A DNA stretch of 64,000 nt. Origin: Roseomonas marmotae. Lineage in GTDB: Bacteria > Pseudomonadota > Alphaproteobacteria > Acetobacterales > Acetobacteraceae. Made by a program: the position numbers and the translations under genes. Below the pieces are notes generated by a model. That model was not told the origin of the DNA and ran no database searches. It saw nothing but the letters and a program-made list of their open reading frames with translations. Shown here in pieces: positions 1 to 8,322 of the stretch; within the stretch, counting starts at the first letter, position 1; each line of letters starts with the position of its first letter. The stretch spans positions 207,501 to 271,500 of the forward strand of contig NZ_CP061091.1 in assembly GCF_017654485.1 (NCBI RefSeq), in the 5' to 3' direction.

Positions 1-305
1 TTCGTGGCCTGGGTGTCATAGGCCAGCATCCAGCTCATGCCGTCCGCCGGGGCCCGTGCCGCCTCGATGGCGCCGATCGAGCCGGAGGCGCCGCCGCGAT
101 TGTCGATCACCACCGGCTTGCCCAGCACATCCTGCAGGCGGGGTTGCAGGATGCGGGCCACGGTATCGGTGCTGCCACCGGGCGGCCAGGGCACGATGAG
201 GCGGATAGGCCGGTCCGGCCAAGCCTCGCTCGCCCGCAGCAGGCCCGGCATGGCCAGCCCTGCGGCGGTCAAGGCCAGCAGGCCTCTCCGATGGGTGTTC
301 GTCAT
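1..305 (-). CDS. Bug/TctC-family solute-binding receptor, 3' end cut by window edge
   Basis: About 101 residues are visible. A twin-arginine-like leader (THRRGLLALTAAGLAMPG) is followed by the Bug-family N-terminal core (WPDRPIRLIVPWPPGGSTD, then VIDNRGGASGSIGA). Proteins of this family are periplasmic receptors for carboxylates and related small molecules, sometimes serving a tripartite tricarboxylate transporter. The ATG at 305 starts a good signal peptide. The gene lies downstream of, and on the same strand as, the LysR regulator, which may control it. The ligand cannot be told and the C-terminal two thirds lie outside the window. Confidence 0.85.
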   Translation of the reverse strand, partial: MTNTHRRGLLALTAAGLAMPGLLRASEAWPDRPIRLIVPWPPGGSTDTVARILQPRLQDVLGKPVVIDNRGGASGSIGAIEAARAPADGMSWMLAYDTQAT

Positions 306-449
306 TCTCGTCTGCTCCATCCCGTGACCCCGGCGGCTTTGTTCCGTCCTGGGGGGATGCAGGGGGGGCGCGCCGCATCCGGCCGCCTTCCCCGCATCGG
401 CAGGAGTGCAGCATCCGCGCATCCATCCGGCAAGTAGGATTGGTGCCTC

Positions 450-1340
450 TCAGCCACCCCGGTCCGGCAGGCCGCCTGGCTCATGGCGGAAGCTGCCGAT
501 GATGTGCTCCTCCAGCGCGCGTGCCACAGGAGTATCGCTTCCGGCGGCCAGGGCGATCTCGAATTCCGGCAGCGGCGGCAGGCCATCCGATTCGTCGAGC
601 ACCCGCAACCCGGCCTGCAACGGCGCCGCCAGGCCGACGGTGATGGCCAGCCCCGCCAGCACCACCGCATGCGTGCCCATCTGCGAGCTGGAACTGTAGG
701 TGACGCGCCAGGGAATCCCGGCTTCCTCCAGCGCCGTCGTCGCCGCCTTCCGCCAGACGCAGCTCGGCTGCGCGAGCGAGAGCCGCAGCGGCGACATCCG
801 GTGCACCGCATGGGCGGAGGAACCCACCCAATACAGCGGCCCGCGCCAGAGGATGGTGCTGTCCTGTTCCCGCCCATTGCCGGCGGAGAAGAGGGTCAGG
901 TCCAGCTCCCCATGCTCCAGCCGCTGCAGCAGTTCGGAGGAAGGAGCGCAGATCACCTCCATCTCCACCGCCGGATGGGTCTCGGCGAACCGGGCCAGGA
1001 TTTCCGGCAGCCAGACCAGCACATAGTCGTCCGGCGTGCCCAGCCGCACATGGCCGGTGATGTCGGGGGAGCGGAAATTGGCCAGGATCTCGTCATGCAT
1101 GGCCAGCAGCGGCCGCGCCCGATCCAGCAGCCAGGACCCATGCGGGGTCAGGGAGAAGCCGCCGCGGCCGCGCAGCAGCAGCGGCTGGCCCAGCGCATCC
1201 TCCAGCCGCCGCATCTGCATGGAAACCGCGGACTGCGTGCGCCCCACCCGCTGGGCGGCGCGCGTGACGCTGCCGCCTTCGGCGATCAGCACGAAGGAGC
1301 GCAGCAGATCCGGGTCCAGGCCGGGCGGGAGGAAGAGCAT
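450..1340 (-). CDS. LysR-family transcriptional regulator
   Basis: The protein has 296 residues, the usual LysR length. An N-terminal winged helix-turn-helix (about residues 9-68, with FVLIAEGGSVTRAAQRVG and a QSAVSMQMRRLEDALG recognition helix) precedes a substrate-binding domain with a LysR-type effector fold. It should bind an unknown small effector and control neighbours such as the Bug receptor downstream on the same strand or the divergent DUF1127 gene. A strong inverted repeat sits 13 bases upstream of the start codon, which suggests autoregulation. Effector and targets are not deducible. Confidence 0.93.
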   Translation of the reverse strand: MLFLPPGLDPDLLRSFVLIAEGGSVTRAAQRVGRTQSAVSMQMRRLEDALGQPLLLRGRGGFSLTPHGSWLLDRARPLLAMHDEILANFRSPDITGHVRLGTPDDYVLVWLPEILARFAETHPAVEMEVICAPSSELLQRLEHGELDLTLFSAGNGREQDSTILWRGPLYWVGSSAHAVHRMSPLRLSLAQPSCVWRKAATTALEEAGIPWRVTYSSSSQMGTHAVVLAGLAITVGLAAPLQAGLRVLDESDGLPPLPEFEIALAAGSDTPVARALEEHIIGSFRHEPGGLPDRGG

Positions 1341-1352
1341 GACCCATTATCC

Positions 1353-1381
1353 ATTATCTTGATACCGAACATCAAAATAAT
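1353..1381. promoter_or_regulatory. Likely LysR operator in the divergent promoter
   Basis: Arms ATTATCTTGAT (1353-1363) and ATCAAAATAAT (1371-1381) form an 11-base inverted repeat with one mismatch around a 7-base spacer. The AT-rich palindrome stands out from the GC-rich surroundings and lies just upstream of the LysR start codon, between the LysR gene and the divergent DUF1127 gene. This is the expected position and style of a LysR recognition site. Binding is inferred. Confidence 0.7.
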
Positions 1382-1473
1382 TCGTTTTATTTATTTCGCT
1401 CCCGACCGCAGCATCGGCGCCGCCAAGAGGTGCAGCCTTCCGCACCCAGAACGGAACATGAAAGGTTCTTTCG

Positions 1474-1716
1474 ATGCTCGCCCATCCCGCCCAGGCTTCC
1501 AACCTGCGGACGATACCGGGCCATGTCAGCCAAGCCTTCGGCTGGGCCGGCCTTCTCCGCCACATGCTCATCATGGTGGAGACGCGCCTGCAGCTGCAGG
1601 AACTGGATGAACATCTGTTGCGCGACATCGGCGTGACACGCCATGGCGCCCAGCGCGAGGCGCGCCGCGCACCATGGGATATCGGACCCGACGGCAAGCC
1701 GCGCCCCGGGTTCTGA
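1474..1716 (+). CDS. DUF1127 small protein
   Basis: This 80-residue protein carries the DUF1127 signature in its second half: a helix around LRHMLIMVETRLQLQELDEH followed by LLRDIGVTRHGAQREA. Small arginine-rich DUF1127 proteins are common in Alphaproteobacteria, and some members affect RNA turnover or phosphate and stress responses. The function here is unknown. The gene diverges from the LysR regulator and may share its operator region. Confidence 0.8.
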   Translation: MLAHPAQASNLRTIPGHVSQAFGWAGLLRHMLIMVETRLQLQELDEHLLRDIGVTRHGAQREARRAPWDIGPDGKPRPGF

Positions 1717-1836
1717 AGGCACGGCCGGGGCGGCTTCCCCTCCTCCCCCACCGCCCCGGCCGCGTCCGCTGGACAGCACCGCCCGCCTCCGGTCTCCTTG
1801 CCCTCCCTGGAGAACAGCGATGGAGCGCGCGGCGGC

Positions 1837-2223
1837 ATGACCCTGGCGAACTGGATGATCCTGGCGGCCGCCCTGCTGCCCTACCTGACAGTGGTGGTGG
1901 CCAAGGCCGGCGCGCCCGGCTTCGACAATGCGGCGGTCCGCCCCTCACTGGAGCAGCAGCAGGGTTATCGCCAGCGCGCGGACTGGGCGCACCGCAACCA
2001 CTTCGAGGCCTTCGCGCCCTTCGCCGCCGCCGTGATCCTGGCGCAGGCGGCCGGCGCCGCGCAGGGGCGGATCGACCTGCTGGCCTTCGCCTTCGTGCTG
2101 CTGCGGCTGGCCTATACCGGCGCCTATCTGGCCGGGATCCCGCGCCTCCGCACCGCGCTCTTCCTGCTGGGCTTCGCCTGCGTGGTCTGGCTCTTCCTGC
2201 TGCCGCTCTCCGCCCCGGCTTGA
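1837..2223 (+). CDS. MAPEG-family membrane protein
   Basis: The protein has 128 residues from the ATG at 1837. Upstream in-frame start codons would add a non-hydrophobic tail. There are four predicted membrane segments, and the loop after the first contains RPSLEQQQGYRQRADWAHRNHFEAF, where the NHFE region is typical of MAPEG proteins (membrane-associated proteins in eicosanoid and glutathione metabolism). Bacterial members are small inner-membrane proteins of mostly unknown substrate, sometimes with glutathione transferase or peroxidase activity. It is followed 53 bases later by the amidohydrolase on the same strand. Confidence 0.8.
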   Translation: MTLANWMILAAALLPYLTVVVAKAGAPGFDNAAVRPSLEQQQGYRQRADWAHRNHFEAFAPFAAAVILAQAAGAAQGRIDLLAFAFVLLRLAYTGAYLAGIPRLRTALFLLGFACVVWLFLLPLSAPA

Positions 2224-2276
2224 CGCGGCCCGCCGGCCGAGGCCACTCCCGGACGACTGGCAGCAGGAGCATCCCC

Positions 2277-3707
2277 ATGCGGAATACGGAAGCGATCTGG
2301 CATCTCGTCGATGTCCGGAAGGACGAGTTCACCGCCTTGAGCGACCGCGTCTGGGATATGCCGGAGTTGCTCTACAACGAGGTGCGCTCCTGCGCCGAGC
2401 ATGTGGCGATGCTGGAGAAGCAGGGCTTCCGCGTCACCCGGAACATCGCCGGCATCCCCACCGCCGTCATGGGCGAGGCGGGCGAGGAAGGGCCGGTCAT
2501 CGCCTTCCTCGGCGAATATGACGCGCTGCCCGGCCTGTCCCAGGAATCCGGCGTGGCCGAGCACCGGCCGGTCGAGGCCGGGGGCCATGGCCATGGCTGC
2601 GGCCACAACCTGCTGGGCGCGGCCTCCTTGCTCGCCGCCACCGCGCTGAAGGACCACCTGGAGAAGAATGGCCTGAAAGCCCGCGTCCGCTACTACGGCT
2701 GCCCGGCCGAGGAAGGCGGCGCCGCCAAGACCTTCATGGTGCGCGCCGGCGCCTTCCGCGACGTGGATGCCGCCATCACCTGGCATCCCTTCGCCTGGGC
2801 TGGCGTGCAGGAAGCCGATTCGCTGGCGATGACGCGGATCGACTTCTCCTTCACCGGCCGCAGCAGCCACGCCGCCGCCGCGCCGCATCTCGGCCGCAGC
2901 GCGCTGGATGCCGTCGAGCTGATGAATGTCGGCGTGAACTACATGCGCGAGCACATGCCGTCCGACGCGCGCATCCATTACGCCTATCTGAATGCCGGCG
3001 GTATCGCGCCCAATGTGGTGCAGGGCCAGGCCAAAGTGCGCTACGCCGTGCGCGCCCATACGCTGCACGAGATGTTCGCGCTGATCGAGCGGGTGAAGAA
3101 GATCGCCGAGGGTGCGGCGCTGATGACCGAGACCACGGTGGAAAGCCAGATCCTCTCCGCCACCGCCAACCTGCTGGGCAATGCGCCGCTGGAGCAGGTG
3201 ATGCAGAGCAATTTCGAACGCCTTGGCCCGCCGCCCTTCGATGAGGCGGATCGTGCATTCGCCCGCGAGATCCAGGTGACTCTCTCGCCGGCCGATATCG
3301 CCAGCAACTACAACCGCTCCGGCTTCAAGGCCCGCCAGGACCAGCCGCTGGCGGATGCGATCCAGCCCCCCATCGCCGAACGCAGCGGCCCCAGCCTGCT
3401 GGGCTCGACCGATGTGGGCGATGTCTCCTGGGTGGTGCCGACGGTGCAGGCCAGCGGCGCGACGCTCGCCATCGGCACCCCCGCGCATTCCTGGCAATGG
3501 ACGGCGCAGGGCAAGATGCCGGCGGCGCATAAGGGCATGGTGCATGTGGCCAAGGTCATGGCCGGCACCGCCGTGGACCTGATCGAGAAGCCGGAGTTGC
3601 TGGCGGCGGCCAAGGCCGATCTCGCGGCGCGGACGGAAGCCACGCCCTATGTCTGCCCGATCCCGGAAGGGGTGGAGCCGCCGCTGAAGATGGCGACGGG
3701 CGGCTGA
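2277..3707 (+). CDS. M20-family amidohydrolase (AbgB-like)
   Basis: A 476-residue zinc-dependent M20 peptidase/amidohydrolase. Visible motifs are FLGEYDALPGL, the metal-binding stretch GHGHGCGHNLLGA, CPAEEGGAAK with the catalytic glutamates, and a dimerisation domain (about residues 185-300). Length and pattern fit subunit B of p-aminobenzoyl-glutamate hydrolase and related cytoplasmic amidohydrolases, which split N-acyl amino acid amide bonds. The ATG at 2277 is chosen because AGGAG lies 7 bases upstream; a longer in-frame reading back to 1674 overlaps the MAPEG gene and is spurious. The exact substrate is unknown. Confidence 0.88.
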   Translation: MRNTEAIWHLVDVRKDEFTALSDRVWDMPELLYNEVRSCAEHVAMLEKQGFRVTRNIAGIPTAVMGEAGEEGPVIAFLGEYDALPGLSQESGVAEHRPVEAGGHGHGCGHNLLGAASLLAATALKDHLEKNGLKARVRYYGCPAEEGGAAKTFMVRAGAFRDVDAAITWHPFAWAGVQEADSLAMTRIDFSFTGRSSHAAAAPHLGRSALDAVELMNVGVNYMREHMPSDARIHYAYLNAGGIAPNVVQGQAKVRYAVRAHTLHEMFALIERVKKIAEGAALMTETTVESQILSATANLLGNAPLEQVMQSNFERLGPPPFDEADRAFAREIQVTLSPADIASNYNRSGFKARQDQPLADAIQPPIAERSGPSLLGSTDVGDVSWVVPTVQASGATLAIGTPAHSWQWTAQGKMPAAHKGMVHVAKVMAGTAVDLIEKPELLAAAKADLAARTEATPYVCPIPEGVEPPLKMATGG

Positions 3708-3717
3708 AGGTTTGCAG

Positions 3718-3841
3718 AAAGGCCGGGGGAATGAATTCCCCCGGGCCCCCTTCTTTTATGTTCGAGTTTCAGCTTCGGCCCTGAACCGGGGCGTGCCACC
3801 AGATCGAAGAAGAAAGGAGGGGTTTGGGGAATTCATTCCCC
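3718..3841. repeat. Dispersed hairpin repeat, copy A (two inverted units)
   Basis: The unit at 3718-3774 starts with a hairpin whose core is GGGGAATGAATTCCCC, flanked by GGCC and GGCC-like arms, then a T-rich tail ending TTCGAGTTTCAGCT. A second core, GGGGAATTCATTCCCC, lies at 3826-3841; read on the minus strand it is followed by a similar pyrimidine-rich tail, so the locus resembles a head-to-head inverted pair. It sits between the convergent amidohydrolase and ahcY genes. The same 57-base unit occurs at 42915-42971 with 51 of 57 bases identical on the opposite strand. It probably also terminates transcription. Confidence 0.8.
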
Positions 3842-3958
3842 GAGCTTCACCTCCGGAACGCGAACCGCCGCCTCCCCGGCAGGGGAAGCGGCGGCTTTGT
3901 CGCGGCGCCCAGCCAGGCCACCGCCGACGCCGGGGCGCAGGGCCCCGGCCGCGTGGTC

Positions 3959-5260
3959 TCAGTAGCGGTATTCTTCGTGCTTGAAGGGGCCTGCCGGGGT
4001 CACGCCGATATACTCGGCCTGGGCCTGGGACAGCTTGGTCAGCTGCGCGCCGACCTTGGCCAGGTGCAGCGCCGCCACCTTCTCGTCCAGCTTCTTCGGC
4101 AGCGTGTAGACCTTGTTCTCATAGGCCTGGTGGTTGGTCCAGAGCTCGATCTGCGCCAGCACCTGGTTGGAGAAGCTGGCGGACATCACGAAGCTCGGAT
4201 GGCCCGTGGCATTGCCCAGGTTCACCAGCCGGCCCTCGGACAGCACGATCAGGCGCTTGCCGTCGGGGAAGATGACCTCGTCGACCTGCGGCTTGATGTT
4301 GTCCCAGACGTAGTTGCGCAGGGCGCCGATCTGGATCTCGCTGTCGAAATGGCCGATGTTGCAGACAATGGCGCGGTTCTTCATCGCGCGCATGTGGTCG
4401 ATGGTGATGACGTCGATATTGCCCGTGGCGGTGACGAAGATATCGCCGCGCGGCGCGGCATTCTCCATGGTCACGACCTCATAGCCTTCCATCGCGGCCT
4501 GCAGGGCGCAGATCGGGTCGGCCTCGGTCACCAGCACGCGGCAGCCGGCATTGCGCAGGCTGGCGGCGGAGCCCTTGCCCACGTCGCCGAAGCCGGCGAC
4601 CACGGCGACCTTGCCGGCCATCATCACGTCGGTGCCGCGACGGATGGCGTCCACCAGCGATTCACGGCAGCCGTAGAGGTTGTCGAACTTCGACTTCGTC
4701 ACGCTGTCGTTCACGTTGATGGCGGGGACCTTCAGCGTGCCCTTGCGCGCCATGTCCCAGAGGCGGTGAACGCCGGTGGTGGTCTCCTCGGACAGGCCGC
4801 GGATGCCCGGCAGCAGCTCGGGGAACTTCTCATGCACCACGGTGGTCAGGTCGCCGCCGTCGTCCAGGATCATGTTGATCTCCCAGCCATCCGGGCCACG
4901 GACAGTCTGGTCGATGCACCACCAGAACTCCTCCTCCGTCAGGCCCTTCCAGGCGAAGACGGGGATGCCGGCGGCGGCGATGGCGGCCGCGGCATGGTCC
5001 TGGGTGGAGAAGATGTTGCAGGAGGACCAGCGGACCTCGGCGCCGAGCGCGGTCAGCGTCTCGATCAGCACGGCGGTCTGGATGGTCATGTGCAGGGAGC
5101 CCGCGATGCGCGCGCCCTTCAGCGGCTTGCTGGCGCCGTATTCCGCGCGCAGCGCCATCAGGCCGGGCATCTCGTCCTCGGCCATCGAGATCTCCTTGCG
5201 GCCCCACTCGGCCAGGGAGATGTCTTTCACCTTGTAGTCGGAGAAGGCGGTCGTGCTCAT
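3959..5260 (-). CDS. ahcY: Adenosylhomocysteinase
   Basis: A 433-residue NAD-dependent S-adenosyl-homocysteine hydrolase, which converts SAH to adenosine and homocysteine in the cytoplasm and so relieves product inhibition of methyltransferases. Visible features are the N-terminal substrate domain ([22 protein letters not shown]-like [13 protein letters not shown]), the NAD-binding loop [12 protein letters not shown] near residue 216, and the C-terminal tyrosine-rich tail ending HEEYRY. The start at 5260 ([14 protein letters not shown]) matches the family and has AAGGGG upstream; an earlier in-frame codon at 5296 is unlikely. It is separated from ptsI by 286 bases and probably has its own promoter. 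Confidence 0.97.
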   Translation of the reverse strand: MSTTAFSDYKVKDISLAEWGRKEISMAEDEMPGLMALRAEYGASKPLKGARIAGSLHMTIQTAVLIETLTALGAEVRWSSCNIFSTQDHAAAAIAAAGIPVFAWKGLTEEEFWWCIDQTVRGPDGWEINMILDDGGDLTTVVHEKFPELLPGIRGLSEETTTGVHRLWDMARKGTLKVPAINVNDSVTKSKFDNLYGCRESLVDAIRRGTDVMMAGKVAVVAGFGDVGKGSAASLRNAGCRVLVTEADPICALQAAMEGYEVVTMENAAPRGDIFVTATGNIDVITIDHMRAMKNRAIVCNIGHFDSEIQIGALRNYVWDNIKPQVDEVIFPDGKRLIVLSEGRLVNLGNATGHPSFVMSASFSNQVLAQIELWTNHQAYENKVYTLPKKLDEKVAALHLAKVGAQLTKLSQAQAEYIGVTPAGPFKHEEYRY

Positions 5261-5328
5261 CGGGGGGCCCCTTGGAAGATCAGCGCGGCGTAACACGCCC
5301 GCCGCGGCAAGGCCAGGGAAGCCGCTAT

Positions 5329-5347
5329 ATATCAGGATATCTTTATG
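5329..5347. promoter_or_regulatory. Candidate SahR-like palindrome upstream of ahcY
   Basis: Read on the minus strand, CATAAAGATATCCTGATAT is an imperfect palindrome centred on GATATC, about 70 bases upstream of the ahcY start. ATAAAGATATC-type palindromes precede methionine-cycle genes in many Proteobacteria and are associated with the ArsR-family SAH sensor SahR. The assignment rests on resemblance and position only. Confidence 0.4.
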
Positions 5348-5546
5348 TGATTGTCGACATCCACGCGCGTCCGGGATGCTGACCCCTTCCAGGGAAACAG
5401 CACCGCCGGCACCGCAGGCGCGCGATCACAACGGCCTGCTGCGGTTTCCCCTCTCCCGGAGATGCGGAAGTCATGCACCGGCTTTTCCAGGGGCCCGACG
5501 CCGGCTCCTGCGGATGGCGGCGCGGTCTGGACAGGGCGGCAGAGCC

Positions 5547-7448
5547 TCAGCCGTCCTGGCCGAAACCCATCACCAGTTCCTGGATGCGCTTGGGGTCGCC
5601 CTGCTCCATCACCCGGCGGGCGTGGCGGGCGCAGTCGTCGATCTTCAGGCTCCGCACCATTTGCTTCACGCGGGGGATGGCACTGGCATTCATCGACAGG
5701 GCACGCAGCCCCAGGCCCAGCAGCAGCGGCACCAGACGGGGATTGCCCGCCATCTCCCCGCAGACGGAGACAGGCATGCGCAGCCGCAGCGCCGCTTCCG
5801 TCGCGAATTGCACGAGACGCAGCACGGCCGGGTGCAGGGGGTCGTAGAGATGGGCGACCTCGGCCTCGGCCCGGTCCACCGCCAGGGTGTACATGGCCAG
5901 GTCATTGGTGCCGATGGCGAAGAAATCGGCCTCCAGCGCGATGGCATCGGCCGCCAGCGCAGCGCCGGGGGTCTCGATCATGGCGCCCAGCAGCGGCAGT
6001 TTCTCCGGCAGCGGCACGCCCTTGCGGCGCAGGCGGCGGACGACGCGCTCATAGATCTCGCGCGCCTGCCGCACCTCCTCCGGCACCGTCACCATCGGCA
6101 GCAGCACGCGGATCTGCCCGGCCGGGGCGCCCTGGGCCGTGACCTGCTGGCTGGCGGCGCCGGCCACGCGCAGGATGGCGGCGAACTGCGCCTCCAGCAG
6201 CTCCGGCTTCTTCAGCAGCATGCGGATGCCGCGCAGCCCCAGCGCCGGGTTGGGCCCGGCATGGAAGGGCTCGATGCCTTCCGCCAGGGCCTGCATATCC
6301 TTCTCGCCGCCCCAGTCCAGCACGCGGATGGTGACGCAGTCGCCCGCCATCGCCTCGACGATCTGGGTATAGGCGGCGACCTGGGCATCCTCGTCCGGCA
6401 GGTCCTCGCGGTTCATGAAGAGGAACTCGGTGCGGAGCAGGCCGATGCCCTGCGCGCCGGCCTGGGCGATCAGCGGCAGCTCGGCCGGGATCTCCAGATT
6501 GGCCTGAAGCTCCACCTCCTCCCCGTCCTGGGTGACGGCAGGCAGGCGGCGCAGCTTGGCCAGGCGCGCCTTCTCCTTGGCATAGGCGGCCAGGGCATCC
6601 CGCCCGGCCTCCAGCGCGGCGGCGCCGGGGCGCAGCACGATGGTGCCGGCGGCGCCGTCCAGCACCGCCTGGTCGCCACGCGTCGCGGCCTCGGTCAGGC
6701 CGGGGCAGCCCAGCACGCTCGGGATGCCCAGCGCCCGCAGCATGATGGCGGTATGGCCGTCCGACCCGCCTTCCTCCGTCGCCACGCCGGCGATGCGGGT
6801 GGGGTCCAGCAGGGCGGCATCGGCCGGGGTCAGCTCCTCCGCCACCAGGATGGCGCCGACGGGCACATTGGTCAGGCTGCGGAAGGGGGTGGCCGTCAGG
6901 TTGCGGGTCAGGCGGCGGGCGATCTCCCGCACCTCCCCGGCGCGGCGCTTCAGCCCGGCCTTGTCGTCGTCCTTGGCGGCCAGGATGGTGGCGGCGATGG
7001 ACTCCGCCTCGTCCTGCACCGCCGTCTCGGCAGCCAGCAGCTCCTCGCCGATGCGGCGGCGGGCGCCACGGATCAGCCGGCTGTCACCCAGCATCATCGC
7101 ATAGGCATCCAGCAGCGGCTCCAGCTCCTCCTGCGCCTCCTCCGGCAGAACGCCCAGGCGCGCCTTCAGCTTGGAGACCTGCTTGCGGCTGGCGGTGACG
7201 GCAGAGGCCAGGCGATGGCGCTCCCCATCCACCATTCCGGCCTGGATCTGGCGGCGGGGCGTCTCGGCCTGCACCTCGCTGGTGTCATAGACGGCGCCGA
7301 TCACCACGCCCGGAGAGACGGGGATGCCCTTGACCACCATCTCGCGCTGCCGGCGCAGCGCGGCCTTTCTGGCGCCCTCGCCGGGCTTCTTCACGGACTC
7401 GGCCGCGGCGGCCTTGGCTTCGGTGCTCCGCTGACCCTCAATCTTCAT
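5547..7448 (-). CDS. ptsI: PTS enzyme I (phosphoenolpyruvate-protein phosphotransferase)
   Basis: A 633-residue enzyme I, which transfers phosphate from PEP to HPr. It has an N-terminal HPr-binding and phosphohistidine domain with the active-site histidine in GGSDGHTAIMLRALG, and a PEP-binding TIM barrel with LLRTEFLFMNRE, the conserved GTNDLAMYTLAVDR and the cysteine motif VCGEMAG. No GAF domain is present, so it is EI rather than the nitrogen-type EI-Ntr. Its start overlaps the last codons of HPr (11 bases). A lysine- and alanine-rich extension of about 35 residues precedes the conserved start. No sugar-specific EIIB or EIIC is nearby, so the system is probably regulatory. Confidence 0.95.
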   Translation of the reverse strand: MKIEGQRSTEAKAAAAESVKKPGEGARKAALRRQREMVVKGIPVSPGVVIGAVYDTSEVQAETPRRQIQAGMVDGERHRLASAVTASRKQVSKLKARLGVLPEEAQEELEPLLDAYAMMLGDSRLIRGARRRIGEELLAAETAVQDEAESIAATILAAKDDDKAGLKRRAGEVREIARRLTRNLTATPFRSLTNVPVGAILVAEELTPADAALLDPTRIAGVATEEGGSDGHTAIMLRALGIPSVLGCPGLTEAATRGDQAVLDGAAGTIVLRPGAAALEAGRDALAAYAKEKARLAKLRRLPAVTQDGEEVELQANLEIPAELPLIAQAGAQGIGLLRTEFLFMNREDLPDEDAQVAAYTQIVEAMAGDCVTIRVLDWGGEKDMQALAEGIEPFHAGPNPALGLRGIRMLLKKPELLEAQFAAILRVAGAASQQVTAQGAPAGQIRVLLPMVTVPEEVRQAREIYERVVRRLRRKGVPLPEKLPLLGAMIETPGAALAADAIALEADFFAIGTNDLAMYTLAVDRAEAEVAHLYDPLHPAVLRLVQFATEAALRLRMPVSVCGEMAGNPRLVPLLLGLGLRALSMNASAIPRVKQMVRSLKIDDCARHARRVMEQGDPKRIQELVMGFGQDG

Positions 7449-7707
7449 GGAATCCGGCCTCGATCAGGCCGGCCACAGCATCGAGGGCTTCCTTCGCGTC
7501 CCATCCTTCCGCGTCCACCACCACTTCGCTGCCCTTGCCGGCTCCCAGCATCATCAATCCCATGATGGAGCATGCCGGCACGGTCTGGCCATGGCGGGAG
7601 ACATTCACGCAGGCGGAAAAACGCTCGGCCAGCGTCACCAGCTTCGCCGCCGCGCGGGCATGCAGGCCGCGGCTGTTACGGATGGTCACGGTGCGGCGCA
7701 GCACCAT
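7438..7707 (-). CDS. ptsH: HPr phosphocarrier protein
   Basis: The 89-residue HPr domain carries the EI phosphorylation site in NSRGLHARAAAKLV and the regulatory serine segment around ACSIMGLMML, which is the target of HprK. The start chosen here (ATG 7707, MVLRRTVTI) gives standard HPr length. However, an in-frame ATG at 7821 overlaps the EIIA stop as TGATG, a classic coupling arrangement, and would add a 38-residue N-terminal extension. Either may be used. It belongs to the hprK-rapZ-EIIA-ptsH-ptsI block. Confidence 0.88.
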   Translation of the reverse strand: MVLRRTVTIRNSRGLHARAAAKLVTLAERFSACVNVSRHGQTVPACSIMGLMMLGAGKGSEVVVDAEGWDAKEALDAVAGLIEAGFHED

Positions 7708-7820
7708 CGGGTTGTCCGCAGCCGCCTCGGCCGAATTGCCATCGCCCGGCCGGCCATTGATCTCGCGGAAGGAATCCGAGGGTGCGAGGAACAGGGGGCG
7801 CAGGTGCGGGAGCATGAACA

Positions 7821-8282
7821 TCAGCTTGTTCCGGCCTTGCCGTCGGCGCCGCAAAGCCCCATCGGCTCGGGCGGCGGGCAACGGGCGGGGGTGGCGCAGG
7901 AAATATAGCGCCGTCCCGCAGACATGGCGTATTCAACCGCCTGCGCCAAGGGCTGGGCACCCCGCACGCGTGCCAGCTTGACCATCAAGGGCAGGTTCAC
8001 GCCCGCGATCACCTCCACCGGACAGACGCCCGAAGGCTCCTCCGCCACGGCGGTCGCGAGGTTGGAGGGGGTGCCGCCGAACATATCCGTCAGGATCACG
8101 ACGCCATCGCCCTGATCGACGGCGGCGACGCAGTCGCGGATATCCTGCCGCCGGCCATCCATGTCGTCCTCCGGCCCGATGCAGACCGTGGCGACACCAC
8201 GCTGCGGCCCCACCACATGTTCCATGGCGAGGCGCAGTTCGTCGGCCAGGCGGCCGTGGCTGACCAGAACCATACCGATCAT
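7821..8282 (-). CDS. PTS EIIA component, mannose family (ManX-type)
   Basis: The 153-residue protein has the EIIA-Man fold, with the phosphorylated histidine in GMVLVSHGRLADEL and the conserved LTDMFGGTPSNLA loop. The start at 8282 (MIGMVLV) is the family start; an upstream reading back to 8393 would overlap rapZ. In Alphaproteobacteria this EIIA receives phosphate from HPr and serves as a regulatory output, since no EIIB or EIIC partners are encoded nearby. The C-terminal tail, with cysteines, is longer than usual. Confidence 0.9.
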   Translation of the reverse strand: MIGMVLVSHGRLADELRLAMEHVVGPQRGVATVCIGPEDDMDGRRQDIRDCVAAVDQGDGVVILTDMFGGTPSNLATAVAEEPSGVCPVEVIAGVNLPLMVKLARVRGAQPLAQAVEYAMSAGRRYISCATPARCPPPEPMGLCGADGKAGTS

Positions 8283-8322
8283 CGCGTGGCCACCGGAAGA
8301 AGGGGTTGGCGAATCAAGGCGT

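Noticed and set aside
1674-2276. Possible in-frame N-terminal extension of the amidohydrolase
   Set aside because: It covers the MAPEG gene in another frame, has no ribosome-binding site and no family similarity; the ATG at 2277 has AGGAG.
3718-3841. CRISPR or IS end at the hairpin repeat
   Set aside because: Only two units with unlike spacing, no regular spacers, no transposase and no target duplication were seen.
3824-5293. Long rightward open frame opposite ahcY
   Set aside because: It is the antisense reading of ahcY, rich in His/Gln/Gly/Val as expected for shadow frames in GC-rich DNA.
5253-7565. 770-residue open frame opposite ptsI
   Set aside because: It is a shadow of ptsI and neighbours with biased composition and no domain; the ptsI motifs on the minus strand are clear.
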